Part shown: piece by piece, positions 53,901 to 62,665 of the stretch
Numbering within the stretch: position 1 is the first letter of the stretch
Layout of the letters: every line of letters starts with the position of its first letter
Assembly (NCBI GenBank): GCA_963575745.1
Contig: CAUYUJ010014327.1
Location: 612,916 to 676,915, forward strand
DNA from: Prorocentrum cordatum
Lineage: Eukaryota; Sar; Dinophyceae; Prorocentrales; Prorocentraceae
DNA length: 64,000 nt
Direction: 5' to 3'
Position numbers and translations under genes: made by a program
The notes under the pieces: generated by a model
The model's input: only the letters and a program-made list of their open reading frames with translations
Told to the model about the DNA's origin: nothing
Databases searched by the model: none

Positions 53901-56900
53901 ATCGGCTCGAATCGGATCGAATCGAGCCTGCAACGGCTAGGGAAACACGTAGTCCGATAGCTTGGCCGAGCTCTGGCTGCAAAACGTTCGGCCATGCAGG
54001 CTCTCCCCAAAAGGCAGGCAGGAAGCGGCGGTGAAATTCGCCGCAGGCGTCTTCGATACTGGATAAGCCAATCGCATTCGGCATGGAGTTGGGAGAGGTA
54101 CTTGTCCGTTGCCATGAGCGCCTTGGCGGTGCTGGCGCTGTCGTCCTTGGCCGCCTGCAGGTCGCTCTCCAAGTCTGCCTTCTCGGCGGCCTTGGACGTC
54201 AGCGTCTTGGAGTCGGTCGTGCGCTTGTCCTTCGCGCCCGCGATCGTCCTGTCATAGTCCTCCTGCGAGTCCTTCTCCTCTGTCTCGGCCTCGGTCATCT
54301 CCTTGCGGCGGCGAGCCCGGGGGGAAGTGAGAAAGAGAAGGCTTTCTTGGAGGGCTCAGCAGCCCCCCGGCCTTCTGAGAGATTCTCAAACTTGAGCAGG
54401 GACCGACCGCCCCAGCATTCCTAACACGAAATGCTGTTAGAACCCAACAGTGTTCTAATACTATGTAAAAGTTATTGGAACATGAACCCGATGTGTTAAA
54501 TAACAACCGTCTTTACCAGAAATGTTCTAAAACCATTTCGTGCAGACAATAAAAGTGTCTTAGAACTTTCTCTCGTGGGACTATAGGCGAGCCAGGACGC
54601 TTCGCCACTGCTTGACTAACGCCTTCCCCGAAGACGCAGGAAACCTCCCCGAAGGCGCGAGGGTTTCTGAGAAGCCCCGCCGCCTTCTGAGAAGGCCATC
54701 TCCTTCTCACTCCCCCCTCTCGCTCGCCGCCGATCCTTGTCGAGATCGCTGATCAGCAGGTCCATCATGGCGATGACCCCAGCACTCTCCTCGGACTTCT
54801 TCGCGTACGCGCTCCAGGTCTCTGGCGGCGGTGCGCCAGCGCTCGTGCGCTGCGCGCGCTCGGACACCTGCACCAGCGCCGCCGAGCTGCCCATGTCGCG
54901 CTCGATGGCGCCCTGGGCGGAGAGCTCGACCTTGGCCGGCGGGTTGTACAGCTTAGGATCCGCCGCCCGGGCCTCGTGCAGCGGTCGGCGTGCGTCGGGC
55001 CCCTGGCGTCTCTCGGCGCGTTTCCCGCCCCAGGTCCCCCCCTCACCAGTCCTGGGGAAAGCATCCACGACGCTTCGAGCCACAGAGGTGCACCCACCTG
55101 CTGACCCAGGCCCCCGACGTCATGATTTGTTCATTGCGTCGACACCCGGAGGTCTGCACCCATTCCCAGGGACCAGGTCTTTCATCCCGAGTCGTTTCGT
55201 GGACAGTCCCGAGGCCTGGCAGGGGCCCCCAGAGGCCGAAACTAGCGAAAACCCTCCCGTCGTGATGATTTCTTCACGACTCGAGGGGGTCAGGGGAGGG
55301 GGGAGGGCGGCGAGGGGGATGAGGAAGAGGAGGAGGAGGAGGAGGAGGAGGAGAAGGAGGAGGAGGCGGAGGAAGAGGAGGAGGGGGAGGGGGAGGAGGA
55401 GGAGGAGGAGGAGGAGGAGGAGGCCCTGTGTCTGCGCGCTTCTCTCTTTTTATGTTTGTTATGCCCTCGGCACGGCACGCTGCCCGGGAGCCCCGCGGAT
55501 CCTCCCCCCCAGAGCCTGCTTCCCCTGGCGCCTCCTCCTCCCCACGGCGCGGCGGCGGATGCAGGCGCGGCAGCGCACCGCGATTGTAGAACTGGTTGAG
55601 CCTGTTCCTGTCGGGTCGGGCGAAAGGGGGGGATAGCAAAGGGGGGGTTTTAGAATCAGCTCACGTAGCTGATTTCCCCGGCGCCTCCCGGCGCCGGAGG
55701 CGGCTATGTATCGAGGACTGGGCCCCTCGGTGGGGCCGAAACCAGCTGCATGCAGCAGATTTCGCAACCCCCCCTTTCCCAATCCCCCCCTTTCGTCCGG
55801 CCCGATCCTGGCGAACAGGAGCAGTTCCTTCGCGGCGCCGTCTGCGGCCATCAGCGCCTTGTACTCCTCGTGCTCGCCCTTCCGCAGCGCCGTCGCCTCC
55901 GCGACGCTCTTGTCGAGGGCCGCGATGCCGGTCTCCAGCGCCGAGATGTCCTCCGCGGCGCTGCTGATGCTCTCCTTCGTGCTCGCGATGGCAGTCGCGA
56001 GGTCCGACGCTTCGCGTGTCAGCGACTTCTTCTTGTCCTCTGTGGAATCAAACTGCGAGCCACAGTACTCCTTCTTCTCCGCGTCATCGGCCTGCTCTTT
56101 CTTGAGCAGAACGACCATATCGTCGATCATCTTGATCACAACCTCGAACCCGACCTTCTTTCCTCGGAGTGCCAGCACCAGGAAGCCGAGGCGGGCGTGG
56201 TCCGCCTCGCTCTTCAGCTGCGCTTGCTGGACCAGGGCCACGGCGCGCGCGCGCTGGCTGGTGGTCGTGACCGCGACCTGCATCAAGCTCGCACTGGGCA
56301 CCGGGAGTGTCTTCTCCACCGGGGCCCATGGTGGGGGCTACCAGGCTGTGCTGAACGAACCCACCCTTTCGGAGCGGTCTGGGCTGGCCAGTGCGCAACT
56401 TGGGGCCATCGTGGGTCCTGTTGAGGCCCTATTCGGCAGACATCGGTTCGCCGTGAGGCCGTGTTGGGCCTGTTTTTGAACTCTTTGCGATCCTCTGGGA
56501 CCACGCTGCACCTTGTGAGGCTCTCTTGTGATGTCTTGGGGGCCGCTTTGGGTGGCCCCTGGGTATGTCTTGAGCACCATCGGGAACCCGAGATCCCCTC
56601 CCTGACGGCTCAGCTAAGACTCTGCATGAGGAGGCACCCCCAAAAATGTGAATCACTCGGTGTCCTCTGTCTGAGGTCCCCCTTAACTCACAGACTCTGT
56701 TGGTGCCCGCCTGAGGCCCTCTGGGATTATCTTTTGAGATGGCGGGCGCCGTGGGACTGTCTGCAATGCTGGGAGCGCCCTTGGGAGGCACTGCGGCTAT
56801 CTCATGGCCCTCCTCGATGCCCCTTGCGGCCTTTTAGGCCGTCCTGGAAATCACGGGGCCTCCCAGGACGGATATTGGAGAAGTCCAGGGAGGCGGGAGT

Positions 56901-58872
56901 AAAAGTGTACAATTGTAGCCCTGAGGGTATGCTGGGGAACCTGTCTGGGGGCCAAACTTCGCATGTACTAGATCCACTGCTTGGGGCCCTTGAGGCTCCG
57001 AAACCATTTACAAACTAGTCAAACTGGCGCCATGGAAGCACCAAGCATGCGCAACACACGCAGGCACACACAGGCACGCACACACACACACACACACACA
57101 CTAGGCGCCCATGCGGTTGAAAACTGATCAAGCTATGATGCACAATGCACTCCAGGCCTCAAAGGGAATATATGCTTTAATATGTGAGCCAGCGTGTATC
57201 CAAAAATTGTGAAATCTATGCGGTGTAAACGTTGTGGTTTGAGATACGTGAGTGGAGTGAACAGTGGAACTGGAGCCTGTGCGATGTGAACTAGAAAGTG
57301 CAAGCTACGCATCGTGAGACATGTGGTATGAGCTGGAGCTCGAAGCCACGCGGTGCAACCTGAAATGTTAGACAGCGCGGCCCCCGAACGGTGGGTTACT
57401 GCACTGTGGAGTGGAGACTGTAGGGCGTAAGCAAGTGGGTGTAAGCAGTGTAAAGCAAGCTGTGTGATGCGAGCTGTGGAGGTGAATGCTGTACGGTGTG
57501 AGCCATGTGATACAAAAGGATCATCAGTTTCGAGAACACCTGAAGTGCAAGCACAGTTTGAGGACAGATTCACGTTTGCTCTCTGGATGCGTCAGGACGC
57601 GACTAGAGACACTATCGAGTTCTTGTGGGGCCGAAGGTGGACCTGAATAGCTGCAAGCTGGTCCAAGAAAGACCAGAGGTACCTCAACAAGTCCCCAGGA
57701 GGGCCTGAAGACCGTCCAGGGCTGCCACCACTGATAGGCTCGAACTTGTCAACAAAATTGCAAACATGATCCCAAGAAGCCCCACAGAGGTTAAACCTCC
57801 GACTATCCCAAAATGACAGATTCCACGGGGGGGGGGAGGCAACGGCACAGGGGGGTCCCTCTGGATTGAACAGCTCCAGCGCATCGTCGTCATTCAGAAT
57901 CTTGATGGTCTCAGTGAGGGCGGCGAGCTCATCGTGACGCGTCTTCACGCGTTCCTCGTAATCCTTGTCCTTCGTAGAGCAGCCCGATTCCAACTCTTGG
58001 AGGAGCTTCTGATCTTCGAGCAACGCAGTTTCTGACTCGCTCAAATCATTCTTCATCTGGACGATGGTCACGCCCAGCGACCCGCTCTTCGAGGTCTTGG
58101 CCTCGACGGACAGTGTCAGCGCGTCGATCTCTTTGGCCTTTGCAGCGACCACGGCCTCGAATTCCTTGATTGCGTTGGCCTCCATGTCAGAAGCGTCTGC
58201 CAAGCTCTTCGAGAAACTGTCGCCCATTTCCTTCAGAATTCCGGTCACCTCCCCGCTCTGGGGCACGTACGCGGAGCTGCCCTTCCCAGACAGGAATGAG
58301 AGGAGCACCTCGCGGTCGTCGTCTTGGATAGCGTCTCCCTTGGTCAAGACGATGTTGCGCAACAGGCTTGCCGACGTAGTCTGCAGAAATCCACCCGCCA
58401 TTCCTTTAGTCAGCGCGGCGACTGCCTGCTTGATGGCAGAAATGTAGCTCTCGAGCTCTGACTTTGTGGCCGCGAATTTCGCAGCGTCCCTCCCGCGGAT
58501 CGAGGTCGCGGTGGCGACGGCCGTCTTGGCTTCAGCGCGCTCCGTCTGCGCTTCCTTCAGCCCCTGCTTCACCTGGGAGAGCTGCTCCTCCGCTGCCTTC
58601 AAGTCGGAGCCAAGCTGGGTGCCCGTCGTGCCCGCAGCGGAGATGCTTGCAGCGAGATCTGCGGCCCCCGTCTTGCAGTAGCAGGAGAATTTCTTGTACA
58701 TCTCCTCCTCCTTTTCGCCTTCGGCCTCAACCTTCTTCTGCATCGACTGCAGCATCGAAACAACCCTGCGCACCGGATTAGCGGCTGCCCTCGCGTTCGA
58801 CCGCAGGGAGGCGGCCTGCCCAGTGGCCGGACATGCGACCAGCAGAAGGGCCGCGAACTTGAATGCAGCCAT
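47834..58872 (-). CDS. secreted coiled-coil protein gene, six exons (whole model)
   Basis: Exons, minus strand: 58872-57866, 56314-55808, 55607-55582, 54956-54736, 54301-54056, 47941-47834. They sum to 2115 bases, 704 codons plus TAA, in frame at every junction. Residues 1-20 (MAAFKFAALLLVACPATGQA) are a signal peptide, followed by RRVVSMLQSMQKKVEAEGEK, a CYCKTG motif and long helical, coiled-coil segments to the C-terminus GKAKAVLSGADYSLL. From memory this is an abundant dinoflagellate-only family of unknown role, probably secreted or cell-surface. A decayed DinoSL lies about 53 bases before the ATG. Introns 2 and 4 are introners; intron 5 is 6.1 kb of repeats. Confidence 0.8.
48020..48112. 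repeat. GTAAGCCAAAA direct repeats
   Basis: GTAAGCCAAAA occurs three times, about 30 bp apart (48041, 48068, 48098), inside intron 5 near its 3' end. Confidence 0.6.
48740..48860. repeat. composite repeat: GGTGCCTGGCGTGC block with hairpin C
   Basis: CCGCCGCCCCCTGTCGATTC ATCGCAGGGG forms hairpin C, followed by GGTGCCTGGCGTGC and TCTCGGTTTTGGTTTTG. Nearly identical to 23325-23440. Confidence 0.75.
50184..50222. repeat. hairpin A, second copy
   Basis: GTGTTCCCCGAA / TTCGGGGAACAC, perfect 12-bp stem, 15-base loop. Confidence 0.85.
50286..50362. repeat. hairpins B and C, composite repeat
   Basis: Hairpin B: GGGGGCGGCGG, TGATTCGCCGTAGGCGTCTT, CGAT, CCGCCGCCCCC. Hairpin C: CTTTTGAT-GT-ATCAAAAG. 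Then GGTGCCTGGCGTGCC. Confidence 0.8.
50990..51457. repeat. 234-bp tandem duplication
   Basis: 50990-51223 is repeated at 51224-51457 almost without change, including the core GATGTTCCGAATGTGTTTGA. Confidence 0.85.
51951..51989. repeat. hairpin A, third copy
   Basis: GCGTTCCCCGAA / TTCGGGGAACAC. Confidence 0.8.
52030..52108. repeat. hairpins B and C, third copy
   Basis: Hairpin B with an 11-bp outer stem; hairpin C is CCCCTGTGGC-TT-GCTACAGGGG (one G-T pair), then GGTGCAAGGCGTGC. Confidence 0.8.
53739..54056. repeat. interrupted composite repeat with CGAATCGGAT insertion
   Basis: Left half of hairpin A (TGTTCCCCGAA at about 53747) is separated from GGGAAACACGTAGTCCGATA (about 53940) by about 170 bp rich in CGAATCGGAT words. 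Hairpin B remains as GCGGCGGTGAAATTCGCCGC. The end of this copy is the start of intron 5. Confidence 0.65.
54056..54301 (-). CDS. coiled-coil gene exon 5
   Basis: Reads EMTEAETEEKDSQEDYDRTI, AGAKDKRTTDSKTLTSKAAE, KADLESDLQAAKDDSASTAK and ATDKYLSQLHAECDWLIQY. The intron starts ATCGAAGACGCC, which is the inverted end of the composite repeat (hairpin B side). Confidence 0.8.
54302..54735 (-). mobile_element. introner forming intron 4 (434 bp)
   Basis: Target-site duplication CAAGGA at 54739-54734 and 54305-54300. Ends: TCGGCGGCGAGCGAGAGGGG followed by GAGTGAGAAGGAGATGGCC, and inverted CGGCGGCGAGCCCGGGGGG followed by AAGTGAGAAAGAGAAGGC, some 45 bp of terminal inverted repeat. Splicing AAG|GATCGGC...GCAAG|GAGATG restores DLDK-EMTEAETEEKD. 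Same TIR family as 59051-59226 and 59768-59970. Confidence 0.9.
54736..54956 (-). CDS. coiled-coil gene exon 4
   Basis: Reads PKLYNPPAKVELSAQGAIER, DMGSSAALVQVSERAQRTSA, APPPETWSAYAKKSEESAGV and IAMMDLLISDLDK, ending at the duplicated CAAGGA. Confidence 0.8.
55320..55425. repeat. GGA purine repeat in intron 3
   Basis: (GGAGGA)n. Confidence 0.9.
55582..55607 (-). CDS. coiled-coil gene exon 3, 26-base microexon
   Basis: Encodes the junction residue plus NRLNQFYN. The pattern LLLFAxNRLNxFYNPKLY is what I expect for the family, so the microexon is required to join exons 2 and 4 in frame. The 3' boundary (AATC|GCGG) is a GC donor; the next acceptor (GGATC|CTAAG) lacks AG. Confidence 0.7.
55608..55807 (-). 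mobile_element. introner forming intron 2 (200 bp)
   Basis: Target-site duplication CAGGA at 55810-55806 and 55610-55606. Element ends TCGGGCCGGACGAAAGGGGG and, inverted, TCGGGTCGGGCGAAAGGGGG; pairing extends about 42 bases with further G-runs. Internal hairpins include AATCAGCT-ACGTG-AGCTGATT. Splicing AG|GATCGGG...GACAG|GAAC uses the AG|G of each duplication and restores ...LLLFAR-NRLNQFYN. Confidence 0.85.
55808..56314 (-). CDS. coiled-coil gene exon 2
   Basis: Reads KKTLPVPSASLMQVAVTTTS, ARAVALVQQAQLKSEADHAR, VGFEVVIKMIDDMVVLLKKE, DAEKKEYCGSQFDSTEDKKK and AADGAAKELLLFA. A KEYC cysteine and charged heptads are visible. Ends GCC AG at the duplicated CAGGA. Confidence 0.85.
57060..57105. 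repeat. CA microsatellite in intron 1
   Basis: (CA)n. Confidence 0.85.
57170..57505. repeat. degenerate GTGCGATGTGAGC words in intron 1
   Basis: Recurrent 10-12 base words such as TGTGATGCGAGCTGTG and CGGTGTGAGCCATGTGATAC. Confidence 0.55.
57866..58872 (-). CDS. coiled-coil gene exon 1
   Basis: Start codon ATG at 58872. Carries the signal peptide, FSCYCKTGAADLAASISAAG, SELESYISAIKQAVAALTKG, DREVLLSFLSGKGSSAYVPQ, SGEVTGILKEMGDSFSKSLA and TIKILNDDDALELF, ending with AA of a Lys codon. Intron 1 (57865-56315) begins TCCAGAGGGACC and ends so that its inverted end reads TCCACCGGGGCC; these may be short terminal inverted repeats, but the acceptor lacks AG. Confidence 0.85.
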
Positions 58873-58923
58873 CCTGCTGCCGCGATCAGACTACGTTAGT
58901 GACTGATGGGGCGAACGTGACCT

Positions 58924-58945
58924 ATTGAGCCAAAGCGGCTGCGCG
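58924..58945 (-). other. decayed relict spliced leader
   Basis: On the minus strand GCAGCCGCTTTGGCTCAA matches the DinoSL core at 15 of 18 bases (16 of 22 over the full length), correctly oriented and about 53 bases before the ATG at 58872. Confidence 0.6.
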
Positions 58946-59050
58946 GGGAACCAGTTGTTCCTTCTCCACCATGGGGGATGCCCTAGCGGGACCAGCCGCA
59001 TCGTCGTACAGAGGTCTCGGGCTTCAGGGGGAAAGCGCGGCCGATGAAAA

Positions 59051-59226
59051 TCGGCGGCGAGCGAGGAAGGCCTTCTCAGAAGGTTCGGAAATCCCCCGGC
59101 CTCCTAAGGAATTTTCTAAGCCTTCCTCAGAGACACAGAAGACAACTCAGAAGGCCGGAGCGCTTCCGAGAAGCCCCGTCGCCTTCTGAGGCCTTTTCCT
59201 TCTCACTTCCCCCCCTCGCTCGCCGC
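59051..59226 (+). mobile_element. non-intronic relative of introner 4
   Basis: Starts TCGGCGGCGAGCGAGG and ends CTCGCTCGCCGCCGA, with inner GGCCTTCTCAGAAGG and TTCCTTCTCACTTCCCCC: the same terminal inverted repeat as intron 4. 176 bp. No exact target duplication seen. Confidence 0.75.
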
Positions 59227-59767
59227 CGAGAGAAAGGAGAGGAGGAGGACAGAATAAGCGCGCTCGCGGAATACCTGACATCCGACCCTTCCCACCCATC
59301 CCGTCCGACCGTCGGGTGTTGCCAAAGGTGACCCTGACCCAAAAGGCCCCCCTTGCCGTCGCTCGGACGTCCATTTCCCGTGCATTTTTCGGTTTCGTGC
59401 GTGTTTTGGTTTTTCGATGGTCCAGGATGGTGATCGATGGTTCTCGCCGAGAAAAAATGCACACGTCCGAGCGATGCCAAGCCCCAACTTGAGGCTCCAG
59501 TTTGGAGCCCCTGGCCTCCCCGGGCCTCGCGAGGGGTGCTCTGAAGGCCGAGGGGCCTCCTCGGAGATCCTGGGGACGCCTGGGGCCAGGGACGCTGCCG
59601 TCCGGCAACGCCCGAGGCTGCGCTGGACTCTCTCTTCTCCGCTGGCCAGGGCATCCTCGATGACCCTGGTCCCCCGAGCGAGGCCATCGCGTGGTGCGCT
59701 AGCAGAAAGGGGGCCTTGTACAGTGGGCCAGGAGGAGGTATGATGATGGGGAGGAGGCGATGAACAT

Positions 59768-59970
59768 TCGGCGGCGAACTAGGGGGAGAAGTGAGAAGGA
59801 AAAAGCCTTCCCAGAAAGCGGCGGGGCTTCTCGGAAGCCCTCCTGCGGCCTTCTGAAAAGATGTCCGTGTCTTCGGGGCAGGCTTAGAAAACTCCTCAGA
59901 AGGCAAAGAGGGCTTCCGAGCCTTCTGAGAAGGCCCGCCCCTTCTCAATTCTCTCTGGGCTCGCCGCCGA
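59768..59970 (+). mobile_element. second non-intronic relative of introner 4
   Basis: Starts TCGGCGGCGAACTAGGGGG then AGAAGTGAGAAGG and ends CTCTGGGCTCGCCGCCGA. 203 bp. Flanks AACAT and AACGT may be a diverged 5-bp target duplication. Confidence 0.75.
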
Positions 59971-60875
59971 AACGTGAGGGCGAGAAGGGCGAAGCACAGA
60001 ACAAGGAGGAAGCAGGAGGAGGAGGAGCAGCAGCAGGAGGGGCAGAGGAAGCAAGAAGACCACTGGAAGGCGGAGGGAAAAGGATGCGGACGGCAACGGC
60101 AAGGAACGGATCGGATCGAAGCGTGGCCCCCGATGGGGAGATAGCGCAAACCTGGACGGGAGGAGCAAAACACCAATCCTAACATGCGGCCAACGCTGCA
60201 GCGGCAAGACCATGTTTTGAGGGGCCGAAAACGCTCTGACCGGGGAAGCCATATCGGAGTCCATCTCGGGACAGTCCTGTGAAAACATTATGCGGAATGG
60301 GCGGAGGAAGTACAGACACCGCAAAGCAAGCGAGGATATTCGCACTCACACTAAGCAATCATGGAGGTGTACGCGTAGGCGTGCGTGGAACAGTAAACAA
60401 GCACATAAACACAAACTTCGGTAGGTTCGCATATATTCCTTGGATCGGTGCTGGACCCCCCTCCGTGGCAGGCTCAACGCGCCAAGGGCGGCGCCGGAGG
60501 CGCCGCCAGGAGGCCCAGCGTAGAGTCAAAAACTCCGCGAGGAGCTCGTACAATCATGTTTGTGTTGATTCGTCTTCTTCCACATCCCAGGCGATCAGCA
60601 GTGGACGGCTAATGCTTGAGTCTGCAGAGACATCTCAAAGAGGACTGGACCTCGCGGATGCCAGCGGCACCCATGAAGGCGCCCTGGCGCGAAGCTTCTG
60701 GATTGCCGAACAGCCAATGTGCCTCTGGCACGACGTGGAGCGCCCGAAGGCTCGCAGCTGCGTTGCTGCTGCAGCCGAGCCTTTCCGGGGTCTCCCGAGG
60801 TGCTCCCTGCGAGTCCTGGGGCGTTTCCCGTCGGCCCCGTGCACGCTGTGGCCGCCCAGAACGACCCCCGGAACA
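59971..60875. other. no confident gene
   Basis: A plus-strand Glu/Gly/Ala-rich frame (59760-60182) is mainly compositional. 60436-60504 carries the GGATCGGTGCTGGACC block and the GGCGCCGGAGGCGCC palindrome shared with 28.1 kb. Confidence 0.4.
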
Positions 60876-60879
60876 CATC

Positions 60880-61390
60880 GACGTGTCCAAGAGGCCTCCG
60901 ATTCGCCGGAAGATCGCCGCGAGACGCCCAAGATGCCTCCAAGATGACCTAAGATGCCACGCGAGGGCCCCAGCAAGCGAAAAAACATGAGTTCCATTGG
61001 ATGGTTGAAAGATTTTGGCGTTCCCGCCTTGTCGGGATCCCGACAATCCAGGACGGCGCAAGAGGCCTCCGAAACCGCCCCAACATGGCGCAAGAGGCCC
61101 CCAAGGGGGTACCGATGCAGGCCGCGAGGCTTCCAAGACGGCCCGAGAGGCCGCAAAGAAGGCTCACGAGGGCACAACAAAACGCCCAGAGAGGGATCCC
61201 AAATGGGGGAGCACGAACCAGCATCTTCAGCGCTCCGCTCCAAGGGGCCCTCGGGAGGCCCCAGCAGGCCCCCAAAGCCCCAAGGTGCCCCAGGGAACCC
61301 CCAGGAGGCCCGCAGGAGGCCCCCCGAGAGGCCCGCCAAGAGGCTCCGAGGAGGCGTCAGTCCACAAGAGGCCCAAAGAGGCGCCCAAGA
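60880..61390. repeat. GGCCCAAGA-type repeat block
   Basis: Member of the dispersed array family, with a core-like segment near 60990 (ATGGTTGAAAGATTTTGGCG). Confidence 0.7.
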
Positions 61391-61394
61391 TTGT

Positions 61395-61580
61395 GTCGGG
61401 CGTGTCCCCCTACAGGGGGCCGTTCGTCGAAAAAATAGAAATACCCAAAAAATTCACCAAAAAGGTAAGAAAAACTAGAAAAATAATCCCCAGACTATTT
61501 GTGGACTATTTGTTTTACCAAGTTTGGTGGTCTGTTTTCTTTTTCGTCGAACCCCCCCCCGTAGGGGGACAGGCCCGACT
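61395..61580. mobile_element. AT-rich MITE-like element
   Basis: TGTCGGGCGTGTCCCCCTAC at the left is inverted at the right (AGTCGGGCCTGTCCCCCTAC on the other strand), with pairing continuing into GTTCG-x-CGAAAAA. The 100-bp interior is strikingly AT-rich compared with its flanks. No ORF. Confidence 0.7.
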
Positions 61581-61748
61581 TAACCCCAAGAGGCCCCAAG
61601 ACGTCCCAGGAAGGAACCCGAGAGCGCTCCGAAGAGACCCGAAGCAGCACCCCCGAGAACTCAAACCCGCACGCCTGGCAACGGTGGCGGGGTGGGCCGA
61701 GGGCAACGATAGCCGTACCAAGAGATATGCAGCACCCTGGCGTCGGAG

Positions 61749-62003
61749 ATGGCACGGGCGAAGCTCGAATGGGCCGACGCCTACGAGCGCATGAAAAACG
61801 ACCCCCGCCCCCCACATGAAAAACTAATTCTACAGTCATGGGACCGCCAAACGACGCGAGACTGGCAAGCGGAAACAGCTCGACGGCTAGCCAACGACAA
61901 CGCCGCGCAATTCAATATGAACGGCGCGCTGCTGCTATGCTCGTCGGCGTTTGATGAACCTGGCGCTGCCTTTGTGCCGGCGCGCTGTCAATGGCCAGAG
62001 TAA
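61749..62003 (+). CDS. small hypothetical ORF
   Basis: ATG frame of 84 codons: MARAKLEWADAYERMKNDPR, PPHEKLILQSWDRQTTRDWQ, AETARRLANDNAAQFNMNGA. Composition is protein-like but nothing is recognised and there is no supporting context. Confidence 0.3.
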   Translation: MARAKLEWADAYERMKNDPRPPHEKLILQSWDRQTTRDWQAETARRLANDNAAQFNMNGALLLCSSAFDEPGAAFVPARCQWPE

Positions 62004-62665
62004 TTGTGGATGTTCGCGCGCTCGAGCCAGGGCATCAAGCAAGGGGCGCGTCGGCTCTTGGCGGCGCTGGCAAGAGCCCGGGGCGGCGCCCGGGGCCCGC
62101 CCCGCACGGGCGCGCATCGGAAAGTCTAGGTCCACCCCCAAAACAAAGTTTAGGCACCAGGCAAACAAAAGTCAACATACGCTCTACATAAGATCGATCT
62201 AAACTTCCCCGAAGCGAAAAGTCTCGCGGAAGGGTGTGCCACAAAAAATTCATATAAACAAAAAAGGTGTTTATACAAACGCCCAAAATACTTTATATTG
62301 GAACCGATGCCCCAAGAGAAACGCCCCCCATCTAAACTTTTCCGTCGGCGGGTTCCGAAGGGGCGGCGGCGGTGGGGGTGGGGGCCCGCGGCTGGGCCAG
62401 CGGCGCTGCCGCGCGAAAGACAACGCCGCCGTCGCCTCAAACTGCACGCCGCGGCCGCGGCATGCGCGGCCCTGGGAGTGCCGGCGCGGGCGCGGCAACG
62501 TCGGGCGGGCCCGGCACGTCGCCGCGCGCGCGGCCACCCCTGCGGCAGCTGGTAATGGCCTCGCCGACAGGGAGCCTACACTTACGCACATTCGCCATAC
62601 ATTCAAAACGCTAACATGCAACATCTAGGAATGCAGGGGCGAAGATCGGATCCCAACCGTTCAGC

